A DNA stretch of 64,000 bases from Aminobacter ciceronei (lineage in GTDB: Bacteria; Pseudomonadota; Alphaproteobacteria; Rhizobiales; Rhizobiaceae): assembly GCF_014138625.1 (NCBI RefSeq), contig NZ_JACJHY010000007.1:62001-126000 (forward strand). The letters run 5' to 3'. Shown here in pieces: positions 35,214 through 44,849 of this stretch. Position 1 is the first letter of the stretch, and every line of letters starts with the position of its first letter. A model generated the notes under the pieces. That model was not told the DNA's origin. It saw only the letters and a program-made list of their open reading frames with translations, and did no database searches. Position numbers and translations under genes: made by a program.

Positions 35214-36284
35214 TCAGTCCTTCTTGTACAGCATCCAGTTCTTGCCCTGGCGCTCGGCGATCGTCGAATAGCGTGTAACGCGGTTGCGGCCGATCAGTTT
35301 GGAGCGGTAGAGTGCCCGGTCGGCCTTGGCGTAGAGGTCCTCGGCGCTATCGGCATCCGAGGCCATGCACACACCCATCGAAACGGTGACCTGGCCGCAG
35401 TTCACGCCCGGCTGAATATCCTTGAATTGCGTCTGCGCAACCAAAAGGCGAACGCGGTCAGCGATCTCGAACGTCGCTTCCTCAGTGGTGCCTTCGACGA
35501 TCAGTGCGAACTCCTCACCGCCGGTCCGGGCCACGAACATGTCGCGGTGGACGCTGGACTGAAAGATGCTGGCGATGATCCGCAGGATCTTGTCACCCAC
35601 AGGGTGGCCGTGCCGGTCGTTGATGTCCTTGAAACGGTCGATGTCGGCCAGGATCAGCGCACTGAACAGCACGCCCCTGTTGTCGTTATAGATCTTGGCG
35701 ATCCGCCGGTCGAAGGCGCGCCGGTTCCAGATGTGGGTGAGGGGATCGGTATCGGCAAGCTTCTTGTACTCTTCGAGCTTCGACTTGACGCTTTCGAGTT
35801 CGCTCGACTTGTCGCTCAGCGCCGTTGCCACGTGCTTGCCGTGATCGATCTTCGAGGCGGTGGCAACCGCCATCACGCCGACGATTTTCTGCAGCAGTTC
35901 CTGCGACATGGCGGTACGGCTGTTCAAGCCGCTCGACGTCTCATCGAGAACCTTGCCATAACGCTCCAGATGCGTCTGCTCGTTGCGCAGCAGGTTGGCG
36001 ACGCCTTCCAGCTCTCGCGCCAGGATTTCGCGGGCATGTTCGACGATGCCTTGCCCATGGTTTTGGGCAAAGAACTTCTGGCCGATCAGGTCGAGTTGCT
36101 CCTGTGTCGGACGATTGCCGAGTGCGATGACCTCCAGGCTGAGGGCCGCGTTGGTGCCGGTCAGTGCTTCGTAGAAGATCTCGTAATTGCGCGGCAGTCC
36201 AATGACGCCCATCTGGCTCATCGTCGCCACGACAGTACTCGCAATATCGTTGCCTCGTTCTGTCGGGGCGGCTGCAGACTGCAT
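35214..36284 (-). CDS. GGDEF diguanylate cyclase
   Basis: 356 residues, soluble. The N-terminal 180 residues are helical with a coiled coil before the GGDEF domain (about 185-345). The active loop reads RTGGEEFALIV, so the motif is GGEEF, and the DIDRFKDINDRHGHPVGD block binds metal. It should make cyclic di-GMP. An allosteric I-site (RxxD four residues ahead of GGEEF) is not evident. No EAL domain. Confidence 0.92.
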   Translation of the reverse strand: MQSAAAPTERGNDIASTVVATMSQMGVIGLPRNYEIFYEALTGTNAALSLEVIALGNRPTQEQLDLIGQKFFAQNHGQGIVEHAREILARELEGVANLLRNEQTHLERYGKVLDETSSGLNSRTAMSQELLQKIVGVMAVATASKIDHGKHVATALSDKSSELESVKSKLEEYKKLADTDPLTHIWNRRAFDRRIAKIYNDNRGVLFSALILADIDRFKDINDRHGHPVGDKILRIIASIFQSSVHRDMFVARTGGEEFALIVEGTTEEATFEIADRVRLLVAQTQFKDIQPGVNCGQVTVSMGVCMASDADSAEDLYAKADRALYRSKLIGRNRVTRYSTIAERQGKNWMLYKKD

Positions 36285-36904
36285 GTATGTCCCGTTTCAG
36301 TTGGCCAGACGGCCGTCTGCATGGCCAGCTGGAAGGCTGACGAGCAATCGGACGGGGGCGCGAGCGGCGTGAGATAAAATGCTTGCGGCGGCGCAGGTCC
36401 CCTCTGCGCCCATCACTTGTAATCAGCTCTAATTTAGGCTGGCTAAGGTTTCCTTAATTTCCAGCCTTGTTGCCGGTATTTTTCTACCAGAAGGTGTAAT
36501 TCCCACTGTGCCAGACGAGGCCGCAACATTGGCCAGCATCGATCATATCGCAAACATTCATGTCCTGTGCCCCGGTCAAGATCAATATGGCTGTCGGTCA
36601 ATTGGAGGAGTATGCAATGGATAATCTGCACAAGGGCTCATGTTTGTAGGGGGCGGTGCACTTCACGGCCAAAGGCGCGCTGCGCGAGGTCATCTACTGT
36701 CTTAGATCGATATCGAATCGTTGAACGACGTGTTCGGTCTTTGCTCACTTGTGTGAACGATGCGCGCGGACGATCTATGGCTGGAGAAAAACAGCCTTGT
36801 TGGCCGGAGAGTGGATTCTGGAACTGACACGACGCAAATTGGTTGGCAGCGCGGCACTTCTCGCATTGGGTGCGGGAGTGCGGGCCGGCCACACGGAGCC
36901 CAGG
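36285..36904. other. Long intergenic region between a GGDEF gene and a VOC gene
   Basis: About 620 bp. I found no credible gene, tRNA or terminator. The last 130 bases, in the VOC frame, spell a twin-arginine-like signal (LTRRKLVGSAALLALGAG at about 36824-36877) that has no ATG start. The rest probably holds two divergent promoters. Confidence 0.45.
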
Positions 36905-37720
36905 ATGAGCAACATTCCCTTTGCCGCGACGACCCCGATCAGCGTTTCCCGCGTCGGCCTCAAGGCCCGCGATGCCAATGCGCTGGCCAGTTTCTATCGC
37001 GACGTCGTCGGCCTGCAGGAACTCAAGCGCGACGGCGAGACGATCACGCTCGGCGCCGGCAGCCGCGCGCTGCTCGACATCGAGGCCGACCAGGCAGCGA
37101 AGCCAGACGATCCGCGTAGCGCCGGCCTGTTCCACAACGCATTCCTTTTGCCAAGCCGGGCCGATCTCGGCCGCTGGATCAAGCATGCCATCGACAGGCG
37201 CATTCCGGTCGACGGCGCTTCCGACCATCTGGTCAGCGAGGCGCTCTATCTCACCGACCCGGAAGGCAACGGCATCGAGATTTATTCCGACCGCGCGCAT
37301 GATGGCTGGAAGTGGAATGGCGCGCAGGTCGAGATGGCGACCAGGCAGCTCGACATCGGCTCGATCGTATCAGAAGTGCCCGACGGCGACGCCGGCTGGC
37401 AGGGCGCGCCTGAAAACAGCATTGTCGGCCATGTCCACCTGCGCGTCGGTGATCCCGCTGCGGCGGCCCGCTGGTGGCACAGCCAGTTCGGCTTCGACAC
37501 GGTCGCGGAATACGGCAACAGCGCTGTCTTCCTGTCCTCGGGCGGCTATCACCACCATATCGGCGCCAATTCCTGGCAGAGCCCGGTTGCCGGCAGGCGC
37601 GACGCCTCGCTGACCGGCCTTGCCTGGGTCGAGATGCGCTCGGCCGACGCCAAGGCCGCTTCGACCTACGAAGACCCCTGGGGCACGGTCATCCGCGCTG
37701 TGCCTGGCCAGCCGGGCTGA
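36905..37720 (+). CDS. VOC-family (glyoxalase/extradiol dioxygenase-like) protein
   Basis: 271 residues with two vicinal-oxygen-chelate modules (about 12-130 and 165-265). RVGLKARDANALASFYRDVVGL opens the first, TDPEGNGIEIYSDR closes it, and VGHVHLRVGD opens the second; GGYHHHIGAN adds metal-binding His. Such proteins include CatE-type catechol 2,3-dioxygenases and glyoxalases. Substrate unknown. The ATG at 36905 is the usual start; an upstream in-frame Tat-like stretch raises a longer form. Confidence 0.85.
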   Translation: MSNIPFAATTPISVSRVGLKARDANALASFYRDVVGLQELKRDGETITLGAGSRALLDIEADQAAKPDDPRSAGLFHNAFLLPSRADLGRWIKHAIDRRIPVDGASDHLVSEALYLTDPEGNGIEIYSDRAHDGWKWNGAQVEMATRQLDIGSIVSEVPDGDAGWQGAPENSIVGHVHLRVGDPAAAARWWHSQFGFDTVAEYGNSAVFLSSGGYHHHIGANSWQSPVAGRRDASLTGLAWVEMRSADAKAASTYEDPWGTVIRAVPGQPG

Positions 37721-37761
37721 CTTTCCTCCTGACAGCAACTGGCCGGAGCCTGTGCTAAGCC

Positions 37762-37796
37762 AATGGCCGAACCGCCAGACCGGCGGTTCGGCCATT
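37762..37796 (+). terminator. Strong hairpin after the VOC gene
   Basis: Perfect 15-bp stem (AATGGCCGAACCGCC and its complement) around a five-base loop, about 40 bp after the VOC stop and before the ABM gene. No T-run follows, so it may stabilise the 3' end or partly terminate. Confidence 0.6.
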
Positions 37797-37819
37797 GAAC
37801 ATGCAGGACCGGGACAAAT

Positions 37820-38110
37820 ATGCTGAAAGTCATCGCTCAGGATTTCATCAGGCCTGAGTTCGTCGAGATCGTGCGGCCGCTCTATGCCGAACTGGTGGAG
37901 ACGACGCGGCAGGAGCCACTCTGCCTGTCCTATGACCTGTTCGTTGACCAGAACGATCCGGGGCATTTCGTGTTCATCGAGTTGTGGCCCGATCGCGCGG
38001 CGCTCGATATCCACTGCGCGTCCGAGCATTTCACGCGGCTGGTGCCGCTGATCAACAAGCATCAGCGACAGGACGCGACCTTCATCCTGATGGATGCGTT
38101 CGCGGGTTGA
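37820..38110 (+). CDS. Antibiotic biosynthesis monooxygenase (ABM) domain protein
   Basis: 96 residues, one ferredoxin-like ABM domain. Marks are YAELVETTRQEPLCLSYDLF and HFVFIELWPDRAALDIHCASEHF, as in YgiN/LsrG-type quinol monooxygenases. These dimers act without cofactors on quinols or signalling molecules. It is read in the same direction as the VOC gene across a strong hairpin. Confidence 0.9.
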   Translation: MLKVIAQDFIRPEFVEIVRPLYAELVETTRQEPLCLSYDLFVDQNDPGHFVFIELWPDRAALDIHCASEHFTRLVPLINKHQRQDATFILMDAFAG

Positions 38111-38168
38111 TAACCGGCGAACGCGTTGGCACAACCATCAGGCAGGCGCAATCCAGGCGGCACGCCTG

Positions 38169-39653
38169 CTAGTGACCCAGCATACGCTCCATCGCATAAG
38201 GCTGGTCGTGAACAGCAAGTTTGTCCATGATCGTGGCACTTGCCTCGTTAAGGCCCACGACCTCGACTTCAGTGCCCTCGCGCCTAAATTTGAGCACTGC
38301 CCTGTCCACGGCGCCGACGCCTGTCAGATCCCAAATATGGGCCATGCTGACGTCGATGCGAACGCGTTCCAATTGTTCCCTGAAATCGAAAGAGTCGAGG
38401 AAATCGTCGGAGGAAGCAAAAAACAGCTGGCCTTCGACCCTGTAGGTTCGTTCCTTGCCGTCGGCGGTCAGGGATGAGGTGACGCGGAAAATCTGGGATA
38501 CCTTCCACGCAAAGAAGATGCCCGACAATAGCACGCCTACTCCAACTCCCAATGCGAGGTTGTGCGTGCCCACGACCACGACCACGGTAGCCAGCATGAC
38601 GATGCTGGAACGGCGCGGATGCTTGCGCAGGTCGTGGAGCGATGACCAGCTGAATGTCCCGATCGATACCATGATCATGACCGCCACGAGTGCAGGCATG
38701 GGGATGATGCGCACGAAATCGTCCAACACAAGGATCAGGAAAAGTAGCAGCGATCCGGCCACGAAGCAGGAGAGACGGCCCCGGCCGCCGGACTTCACAT
38801 TGATCACCGACTGGCCGATCATCGCGCAACCCGCCATGCCTCCAAGGAAGCCGGTGACGAAATTTGCGACTCCTTGCCCGACGGCCTCCCTGTTCTTGTC
38901 ACTGCGCGTGTCGGTCATTTGGTCGACTATAGATGCTGTCAGTAAGCTTTCGAGCAGGCCAACGGCAGCGACGCTTATCGAATAAGGCAAGATGATCCAG
39001 AACGTTTCCATGGTGAAGGGCACGTTGGGGATGAGGAACTCTGGCAGGCTGTTGGGCAAAGCACCAAGATCGCCTACCGTCCGAACATCGATGTCGAGCG
39101 CAATCGCTGCCGCGGTGAGAACGATGATGCAAACCAGCGGCGAGGGGATCGACTTGGTAAGGCGGGGGAACAGGTAGATGATGGCGAGGCCGCCGGCAAT
39201 CATAGCGTAGGTCTGCCACGACATGCCTATCAGTTCGGGCAGTTGCGCCATGAAGATCAGGATGGCAAGGGCATTGACGAAGCCCGTCATCACCGAACGC
39301 GAAACGAACCGCATCACATAGCCGATCCGGGCGAATCCGCCGACGACCTGAATGATTCCGGCCAGGATGGTCGCGGCCAACAGGTATTGCAGACCGTGCT
39401 CGCGCACCAACGTGACCATCAAGACGGCCGTCGCGGCCGTGGCAGCCGAAATCATGCCTGGACGGCCGCCGGCAATAGAAATGACCACTGCGATTGAGAA
39501 TGAGGCGTACAGGCCGATCTTGGGGTCGACGCCGGCAATGATTGAAAAGCCGATTGCCTCGGGTATCAGCGCAAGGGCGACGACTATGCCAGCCAGAATG
39601 TCATTGCGGACGTTGGAAAGCCAATCGCGGCGAAAATTGTCAAGGATGGTCAT
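38169..39653 (-). CDS. SulP-family inorganic anion transporter
   Basis: 494 residues: about 12 membrane segments to residue 400 and a cytosolic STAS domain at the end (about 425-480, with [20 protein letters not shown]). The family moves sulfate or bicarbonate with Na+ or H+. The signatures [19 protein letters not shown] and [19 protein letters not shown] are conserved. No carbonic anhydrase or sulfate gene is adjacent. ATG 39653 was chosen; a TTG at 39701 would add 16 residues read through a hairpin. Confidence 0.9.
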   Translation of the reverse strand: MTILDNFRRDWLSNVRNDILAGIVVALALIPEAIGFSIIAGVDPKIGLYASFSIAVVISIAGGRPGMISAATAATAVLMVTLVREHGLQYLLAATILAGIIQVVGGFARIGYVMRFVSRSVMTGFVNALAILIFMAQLPELIGMSWQTYAMIAGGLAIIYLFPRLTKSIPSPLVCIIVLTAAAIALDIDVRTVGDLGALPNSLPEFLIPNVPFTMETFWIILPYSISVAAVGLLESLLTASIVDQMTDTRSDKNREAVGQGVANFVTGFLGGMAGCAMIGQSVINVKSGGRGRLSCFVAGSLLLFLILVLDDFVRIIPMPALVAVMIMVSIGTFSWSSLHDLRKHPRRSSIVMLATVVVVVGTHNLALGVGVGVLLSGIFFAWKVSQIFRVTSSLTADGKERTYRVEGQLFFASSDDFLDSFDFREQLERVRIDVSMAHIWDLTGVGAVDRAVLKFRREGTEVEVVGLNEASATIMDKLAVHDQPYAMERMLGH

Positions 39654-39681
39654 TGTGTTGCAGAGGACATGGCAATGGTAA

Positions 39682-39874
39682 GCTCGCCTGCTGGCGAGCA
39701 ATCAGATTGCATTGACTGGATTGTCCGGCGGATCGGCGGCCGGAAGAGCCACCCGGAATTGCACCGGGTCCGATGACTGGGTGCCTTCTGCACATTTCCG
39801 GTGCAGAAATCAACGTCTCAAATCGTTCGCGACGGGACGGATGCAAGTCCTTGCGGTGATGCGCGCAAGGACTT
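39682..39874. promoter_or_regulatory. Cluster of four inverted repeats between purB and sulP
   Basis: Hairpins lie at 39682-39699 (GCTCGCC/GGCGAGC), 39751-39769 (ACCCGG/CCGGGT), 39786-39808 (TTCTGCAC/GTGCAGAA) and 39845-39874 (AAGTCCTTGCG/CGCAAGGACTT). The last follows the purB stop and may end that transcript; the others would be in the sulP leader. Confidence 0.5.
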
Positions 39875-39898
39875 TATTTGCGTCGATGGTCGAATAGC

Positions 39899-41200
39899 TC
39901 AGACGAAGACGCGGCTGAAGATCGTGTCGACGTGCTTGGTGTGATAGCCGAGGTCGAACTTTTCACGGATCTCCGCTTCCGGCAAGGCAGCGGTCACTTC
40001 CTTGTCGGCCAGCAGTTCCTCGAGGAAGTCCTTGCCTTCTTCCCACACCTTCATGGCGTTGCGCTGGACCAGACGGTAGGCGTCCTCACGGGAAACGCCG
40101 GCCTGGGTAAGGGCCAAGAGCACGCGCTGCGAGTGCACCAGGCCGCGGAACTTGTTCATGTTCTTCAGCATGTTGTCGGGATAGACGACGAGCTTGTCGA
40201 TGACGTTGGTCAGGCGCGCCAGCGCGAAGTCGAGCGTGACGGTGGCATCCGGGCCGATCATGCGTTCGACCGACGAGTGCGAGATGTCGCGCTCGTGCCA
40301 GAGCGCCACGTTCTCCATTGCCGGCGCGGCATAGGAGCGGACCATGCGGGCGAGGCCGGTCAGGTTCTCGGTCAAGACAGGGTTGCGCTTGTGCGGCATT
40401 GCCGACGAGCCCTTCTGGCCCGGCGAGAAATACTCTTCCGCTTCCAGCACCTCGGTGCGCTGCAGATGGCGGATTTCGGTGGCCAGGCGCTCGATCGACG
40501 AGGCGATGACGCCCAGCGTGGCAAAGAACATGGCGTGGCGATCACGCGGGATGACTTGCGTCGACACCGGCTCCGGCTTCAGGCCGAGCTTGGCGGCGAC
40601 ATGCTCCTCGACGCGCGGATCGATGTTGGCGAAGGTGCCGACCGCGCCCGAGATGGCGCAGGTGGCGATGTCCTCGCGGGCATGCACCAGGCGCTCGCGG
40701 CAGCGGGTGAACTCGGCGAAGGCCAGCGCCAGCTTGACGCCGAAGGTTGTCGGCTCGGCATGGATGCCATGGCTACGGCCGATGGTGACGGTGTCCTTGT
40801 GCTCGAAGGCGCGGCGCTTGAGAGCGGCCAAAAGCGCGTCGAGGTCGGCGAGCAGCATGTCGGTGGCGCGCACCAGCTGCACGCTGAGGCAGGTGTCGAG
40901 CACGTCGGACGAGGTCATGCCCTGGTGGATGAAACGCGAATCCGGGCCGACGAATTCGGCGAGATGCGTCAGGAAGGCGATGACGTCATGCTTGGTGACG
41001 CGTTCGATCTCGTCGATGCGCTCGACGTCGAAGGTGGCGGCGCCGCCCTTTTCCCAGATCGTCTTCGCGGCTTCCTTGGGGATGACGCCGATTTCGGCCA
41101 ACGCGTCACAGGCATGGGCCTCGATCTCGAACCAGATCCGGAACCGGGTTTCGGGAGACCAGATGGCGACCATCTCGGGCCGGGAATAGCGAGGGATCAT
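39899..41200 (-). CDS. purB: Adenylosuccinate lyase
   Basis: 433-residue PurB acts twice in purine synthesis, splitting fumarate from SAICAR and adenylosuccinate. The fumarase-superfamily signature SSAMPHKRNPV is present at about residue 263, along with TSSDVLDTCLSVQL and the catalytic His in SHGIHAEPTTFG. The ATG at 41200 matches the family start; the frame is open further upstream. Confidence 0.96.
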   Translation of the reverse strand: MIPRYSRPEMVAIWSPETRFRIWFEIEAHACDALAEIGVIPKEAAKTIWEKGGAATFDVERIDEIERVTKHDVIAFLTHLAEFVGPDSRFIHQGMTSSDVLDTCLSVQLVRATDMLLADLDALLAALKRRAFEHKDTVTIGRSHGIHAEPTTFGVKLALAFAEFTRCRERLVHAREDIATCAISGAVGTFANIDPRVEEHVAAKLGLKPEPVSTQVIPRDRHAMFFATLGVIASSIERLATEIRHLQRTEVLEAEEYFSPGQKGSSAMPHKRNPVLTENLTGLARMVRSYAAPAMENVALWHERDISHSSVERMIGPDATVTLDFALARLTNVIDKLVVYPDNMLKNMNKFRGLVHSQRVLLALTQAGVSREDAYRLVQRNAMKVWEEGKDFLEELLADKEVTAALPEAEIREKFDLGYHTKHVDTIFSRVFV

Positions 41201-41260
41201 GGCGGGGCTCGTCCAGCTGTGGTTTCGTTGCGGCTCCCCTAACAGAGGTGGGCGCAATGC

Positions 41261-41806
41261 TCAACGCGAACGGCTGGCAAACCATGAAGCTGCGGCGAAA
41301 AGAGCGACGAATCCGCCGGGAAAATAGAGTCGCAGGCCCAGAACAGCGAATTGATAGAGCGCGACGAGCCCGGTGAAGACGAACTGGAATGCCCAGGTGA
41401 TGGTGAAGGGTGCGGCATGCCACTCTGCATAATAGCTCCGGTACTGCAGCGCATAGAGCAGGGCGGTCAGGCCGATCGTCACCACCCCGAACGACACGAA
41501 TGCCGCCGCGAAAGCGGTCTCGCGGCCGCGGTGGCGTGACAAAAGGCGCGCCAAGGTCCAGCCGATGGGGAAGGCGATCGCGCCGCCGAGCGCGAACAGC
41601 AGCACGACCGCACGGACGCGCACCGGCGTTTCCCAATGGTCGAGCAGAAGCGTCAGGAAGGCGCTGGCGCCCATCGCAAAGCCCCACAGGGCTGCGCCGA
41701 GAATGGCAACCCGCAGCGACGGCAGCGCCTGGCCCAGTCGGTGGCGTATGCGCATCGGCCCTCGGCTCTTGCTGCGGGACGGGCCCGCGACAACAGTATT
41801 GCTCAC
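41261..41806 (-). CDS. Small integral membrane protein, unknown function
   Basis: 181 residues if started at the GTG at 41806, which overlaps the stop of the upstream gene (GTGA); 164 if started at the ATG at 41755. It has four hydrophobic segments (about 37-57, 69-90, 108-130 and 145-172) with Arg-rich loops. No known domain was recognised. It is probably coupled to the secreted DUF2259 gene upstream. Confidence 0.6.
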   Translation of the reverse strand: MSNTVVAGPSRSKSRGPMRIRHRLGQALPSLRVAILGAALWGFAMGASAFLTLLLDHWETPVRVRAVVLLFALGGAIAFPIGWTLARLLSRHRGRETAFAAAFVSFGVVTIGLTALLYALQYRSYYAEWHAAPFTITWAFQFVFTGLVALYQFAVLGLRLYFPGGFVALFAAASWFASRSR

Positions 41807-42525
41807 ATCTGCCCCGTCACGGCGATCCAGCGGTGGTCCGGGCCCTCGAAGCCATGGCGGATGACGGTCACCAGCACGGCATAGGCGGGCGTTCCGCCAT
41901 CGCCGAAGAAGGTCTGCACACCGCCGATGCGGTATCCGGTCGGGCAACCACGGCTCTGCGGCACGTCCTTGTCTTCCTGCAGCACCTCTGCCTTGCCGTC
42001 TTCATCGACGCGGACCAGCTTGAAGCCCTTGACCGGGCCGATGCCGGCGCAGCGCTCGATCTCGCCGAAGGAAATCTCCGCGAGCTTGAATTCGAGCTGC
42101 TTGTCGATGGGCGGAAACACCGGGCGCGGATTGACCGTCATGTTGAACGGGTCGGCACTCGTTTCGGTCACGGCGTTGAAACCGGCGAGGCGGCCGCGAT
42201 TGGCGGCCAGCTCCTCCTCCTTGACGATTGTGTCGCCGCGCTTGCGCGCTTCGGCGCGCGCTGCGTCGAGGCCCACACTCTCGTCTTCCATCTGAACGCG
42301 CACCGGCGTGCCGGGCAGGAACTTGTCCGACGCGGTGTCGATATAGAAGCGATTGGCATAGGCAAAGCCGGAGCCGTCCTGGATGCCATATTCCTCGAAG
42401 GCAAAGACCTTGCCGTCGGCGCTGAAGCCGAGCACGTTGAGTTCAGCAGCGTCGCCCGCCTGTGCGACCGGCAAGGCGACGCACAGCGACAGTGCGGCGA
42501 GGCAAAGAAGCTTCATCACTTTCAA
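41803..42525 (-). CDS. Secreted DUF2259 protein
   Basis: 240 residues with a Sec signal peptide (LCLAALSLCVALPVAQA). The mature part has the DUF2259 opening LGFSADGKVFAFEEYGIQDGSGFAYA and ends with a strand-rich domain, HRWIAVTGQM. Predicted periplasmic; function unknown. It leads a two-gene unit with the small membrane protein. Confidence 0.85.
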   Translation of the reverse strand: MKVMKLLCLAALSLCVALPVAQAGDAAELNVLGFSADGKVFAFEEYGIQDGSGFAYANRFYIDTASDKFLPGTPVRVQMEDESVGLDAARAEARKRGDTIVKEEELAANRGRLAGFNAVTETSADPFNMTVNPRPVFPPIDKQLEFKLAEISFGEIERCAGIGPVKGFKLVRVDEDGKAEVLQEDKDVPQSRGCPTGYRIGGVQTFFGDGGTPAYAVLVTVIRHGFEGPDHRWIAVTGQM

Positions 42526-42600
42526 GGCAGCGGCCCTCTCTGCAGTTGATTCAGCTATTCAAACGATGGCGCTAACATACAGACAACAAAGAGTTTTGCT

Positions 42601-43623
42601 TCAGCCTTTGCGCGTCGTCCACACCTGCATGATGTCGCCACGCGTGGCGGTTGCCTCATGCACGCCCCGGGCGATCGCGCGCGCCATGGTCGAGGCGGCG
42701 GCGGCGTAGAAGTCGACGACCTCGGCCTGCCCGACCTCGATGCCACTTGCACCGGTCGCGAGCGCGAACACCAGGTCGCCGTCGAACGGGGTGTGCACCG
42801 GCCAGATCGCGCGGGTGAAGCCGTCATGTGCCGATATCGCCAGCCGCTTCGCCGCTGCCTTGGTCAGCACCGCGTCTGTGGCGATGACGGCAATCGTGGT
42901 GTTGGCGGCCGCACTGTTGTCTTCCTCGTATTTCTTGAACACGCGCGAAGCGTCTGCAGGCAGTGATGATGGGAATCCCAGTCCGCCGAACTCGCCGTCC
43001 AGCTCGAACGGTGCCGCCCAGAAATGCCTGGAGCGGCCGACTGTCACCGACCCCGTCGCGTTGACGGCGACAAGGGCGCCGACCGTCACACCGTTGGGCA
43101 GAACCGTCGATGCCGAGCCCAGCCCGCCCTTGAGGCCGGCGGTCAGCGCGCCGGTACCGGCACCTGCCGTGCCCAGCGCGAATTCGCGCGCCGCTGCCTG
43201 CACCGCCTCGTAGCCAAGCTCGCGATAGGGCGGATAGCGGCCCCAGTTCTTGTCGCCGCCATTCAGCATGTCGAACAGGATCGCCGCCGGTACGATCGGG
43301 ATCACCTGGTCGCGCATGGCAAAGCCGATGCCCTTTTCGCGCAGCGCTGCCTGCACACCCGAGGCGGCATCCAGACCGAAGGCCGAGCCACCCGAGAGTG
43401 CGACCGCGTTGATCGTCTCGACGGTGTTGTGCGCTTCGAGCAGGTCGGTCTCTCGCGTTCCCGGCGCACCACCCAGCACCTGGCAGGCAGCGGTGGCCGG
43501 CGTGTCGCAGATCACCACCGTCACGCCCGATTTCAGCTTTTCATCGCTGGCGTTGCCGACGCGCAGTCCGGCGACGTCGGTGATCAGGTTCAGCGGTCCG
43601 GCTGTTAACGTGGCTGGCAGCAT
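42601..43623 (-). CDS. P1-family peptidase (DmpA/L-aminopeptidase type)
   Basis: 340 residues. P1 enzymes self-cleave before a catalytic Ser or Thr; here the candidate is in the segment NTTIAVIATDAVLTKAAAKR at about 260. TAGPLNLITDVAGLRVGNA and VALSGGSAFGLDAASGV are classic family blocks. The natural substrate is likely short peptides or amides. It overlaps the upstream binding-protein gene by one base, so the pair is co-translated, suggesting peptide uptake or processing. The frame is open upstream but inside that gene. Confidence 0.88.
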   Translation of the reverse strand: MLPATLTAGPLNLITDVAGLRVGNASDEKLKSGVTVVICDTPATAACQVLGGAPGTRETDLLEAHNTVETINAVALSGGSAFGLDAASGVQAALREKGIGFAMRDQVIPIVPAAILFDMLNGGDKNWGRYPPYRELGYEAVQAAAREFALGTAGAGTGALTAGLKGGLGSASTVLPNGVTVGALVAVNATGSVTVGRSRHFWAAPFELDGEFGGLGFPSSLPADASRVFKKYEEDNSAAANTTIAVIATDAVLTKAAAKRLAISAHDGFTRAIWPVHTPFDGDLVFALATGASGIEVGQAEVVDFYAAAASTMARAIARGVHEATATRGDIMQVWTTRKG

Positions 43624-44696
43624 TACTGGGTCTCTGCAGGCAGGTAGCTGGTTCCGTCGAAACGAAACAGCCGGAACGGGCTTTCCACAAGGTCGCCCTT
43701 GGCGTCGAAGCGGATGGTGCCGATGGCGCTGTCGAAGTCCTGGCCCGCCAGCATGTCCGCGACAGGCTTTCCGCTCGACGCGGCGAGCCGCACTGCAGCG
43801 CCGGCGATTTCCACGGCGGCGTAGCTGGGCAAAGTGTAGCCGTCGGTCATCGTCTTGGCCGCTTCGAATGCCGAACGCACCTCCGGTTTGGCGACATCCG
43901 ACCATTCAGGCGGTGCGATCATCAACGTGCCCGTGGCGGGCGGCACGGTGCGGTCGGCGACGCGCAAAGTCTCGCCGCCGGCGAAAATGATGTCGGCGCC
44001 GAGCGAAGCTGCGTCGCGGCCCATCACGGCGATGTCCTCGCCGTCGCCGCCGACGAAGACATGCGTGGCGCCCGCCTTGCGCAGTCGGCCGATCAGCGCG
44101 ACCTGGTTGTCGAGCTGAGGTCTGTAGGTGTCGAAGAACACCGGCTTCAGCCCGGCCTGTTCGGCGCTGGCGCGGAAACTTTCGGCCAGCTCGCGGCCAT
44201 AAATCGTGCCGTCGTCGATGATCGCAAACAGCTCGTCGTTCCACAGCCGCGTCAGGATCGAGGCTGCCGCATTGCGCTCGCCATCGCCGCGCGGCCCCAG
44301 CCGGAACAGCGGCCAGGCGGTCTTGTCACGCAGGTCGGTCAGGCTGTCGGTGCGCACGCCGACCGAAATGACAGGAATGTTGGCGGCCTTGAGCACGGGC
44401 AGAGCGGCCTCGACCGCCTCGGTGCAGAGAAAGCCTGCGGCAATCGCAACCTTGGCGTCGATGAACACCTGCGCTGCCTTGGCGCCGCCTTCGGCCGTGC
44501 AGCCGTCGTCGGCGATCACCAGAACAGCGTCGCTGCGCGTCGCGGCAAGCTCGGCACCTGATTTGACCTGCTCGCCGAGGATCGCTGACGGACCCGACAG
44601 CGGTGTCGCAAGCCCGAGCTTCACCGGCTCGGCATGGGCGGCAAGCGTCGCCAGCGACGCGCAAAGCAGGGTGGTGATGGCCGTTGCGGCTCGCAT
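43623..44696 (-). CDS. Periplasmic binding protein of the branched-chain amino acid (LivJ) class
   Basis: 357 residues with a Sec signal peptide (cleavage after AHA). The type I binding fold opens PVKLGLATPLSGPSAILGEQ and has VIADDGCTAEGGAKAAQVF; the hinge segments FAIIDDGTIYGRELAESF and FVGGDGEDIAVMGRD are present. Ligand unknown. No permease or ATPase gene is near, so it works with a remote transporter or as a sensor. Start chosen at 44696, where the signal peptide begins. Confidence 0.88.
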   Translation of the reverse strand: MRAATAITTLLCASLATLAAHAEPVKLGLATPLSGPSAILGEQVKSGAELAATRSDAVLVIADDGCTAEGGAKAAQVFIDAKVAIAAGFLCTEAVEAALPVLKAANIPVISVGVRTDSLTDLRDKTAWPLFRLGPRGDGERNAAASILTRLWNDELFAIIDDGTIYGRELAESFRASAEQAGLKPVFFDTYRPQLDNQVALIGRLRKAGATHVFVGGDGEDIAVMGRDAASLGADIIFAGGETLRVADRTVPPATGTLMIAPPEWSDVAKPEVRSAFEAAKTMTDGYTLPSYAAVEIAGAAVRLAASSGKPVADMLAGQDFDSAIGTIRFDAKGDLVESPFRLFRFDGTSYLPAETQ

Positions 44697-44849
44697 TCGC
44701 TCCGAAAAATCCTCTGCAAGACCAAGTTTAGGCTGATAACCTGACCTACTGCCTGGCCCGGCCAAGCGCAACGTGCTTGTGCCATCTCAGCTTGTGACCC
44801 GGTCGATGCGGCCATATATAGCTGTTATGTCTCGTTGCAGGAAAACCCG

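Noticed and set aside
36443-36631. 62-codon minus-strand frame in the GGDEF-VOC spacer
   Set aside because: No ribosome site and no protein-like codon bias.
39878-41242. Long plus-strand open frame across purB
   Set aside because: Antisense shadow of a high-GC gene; no ribosome site or known motif.
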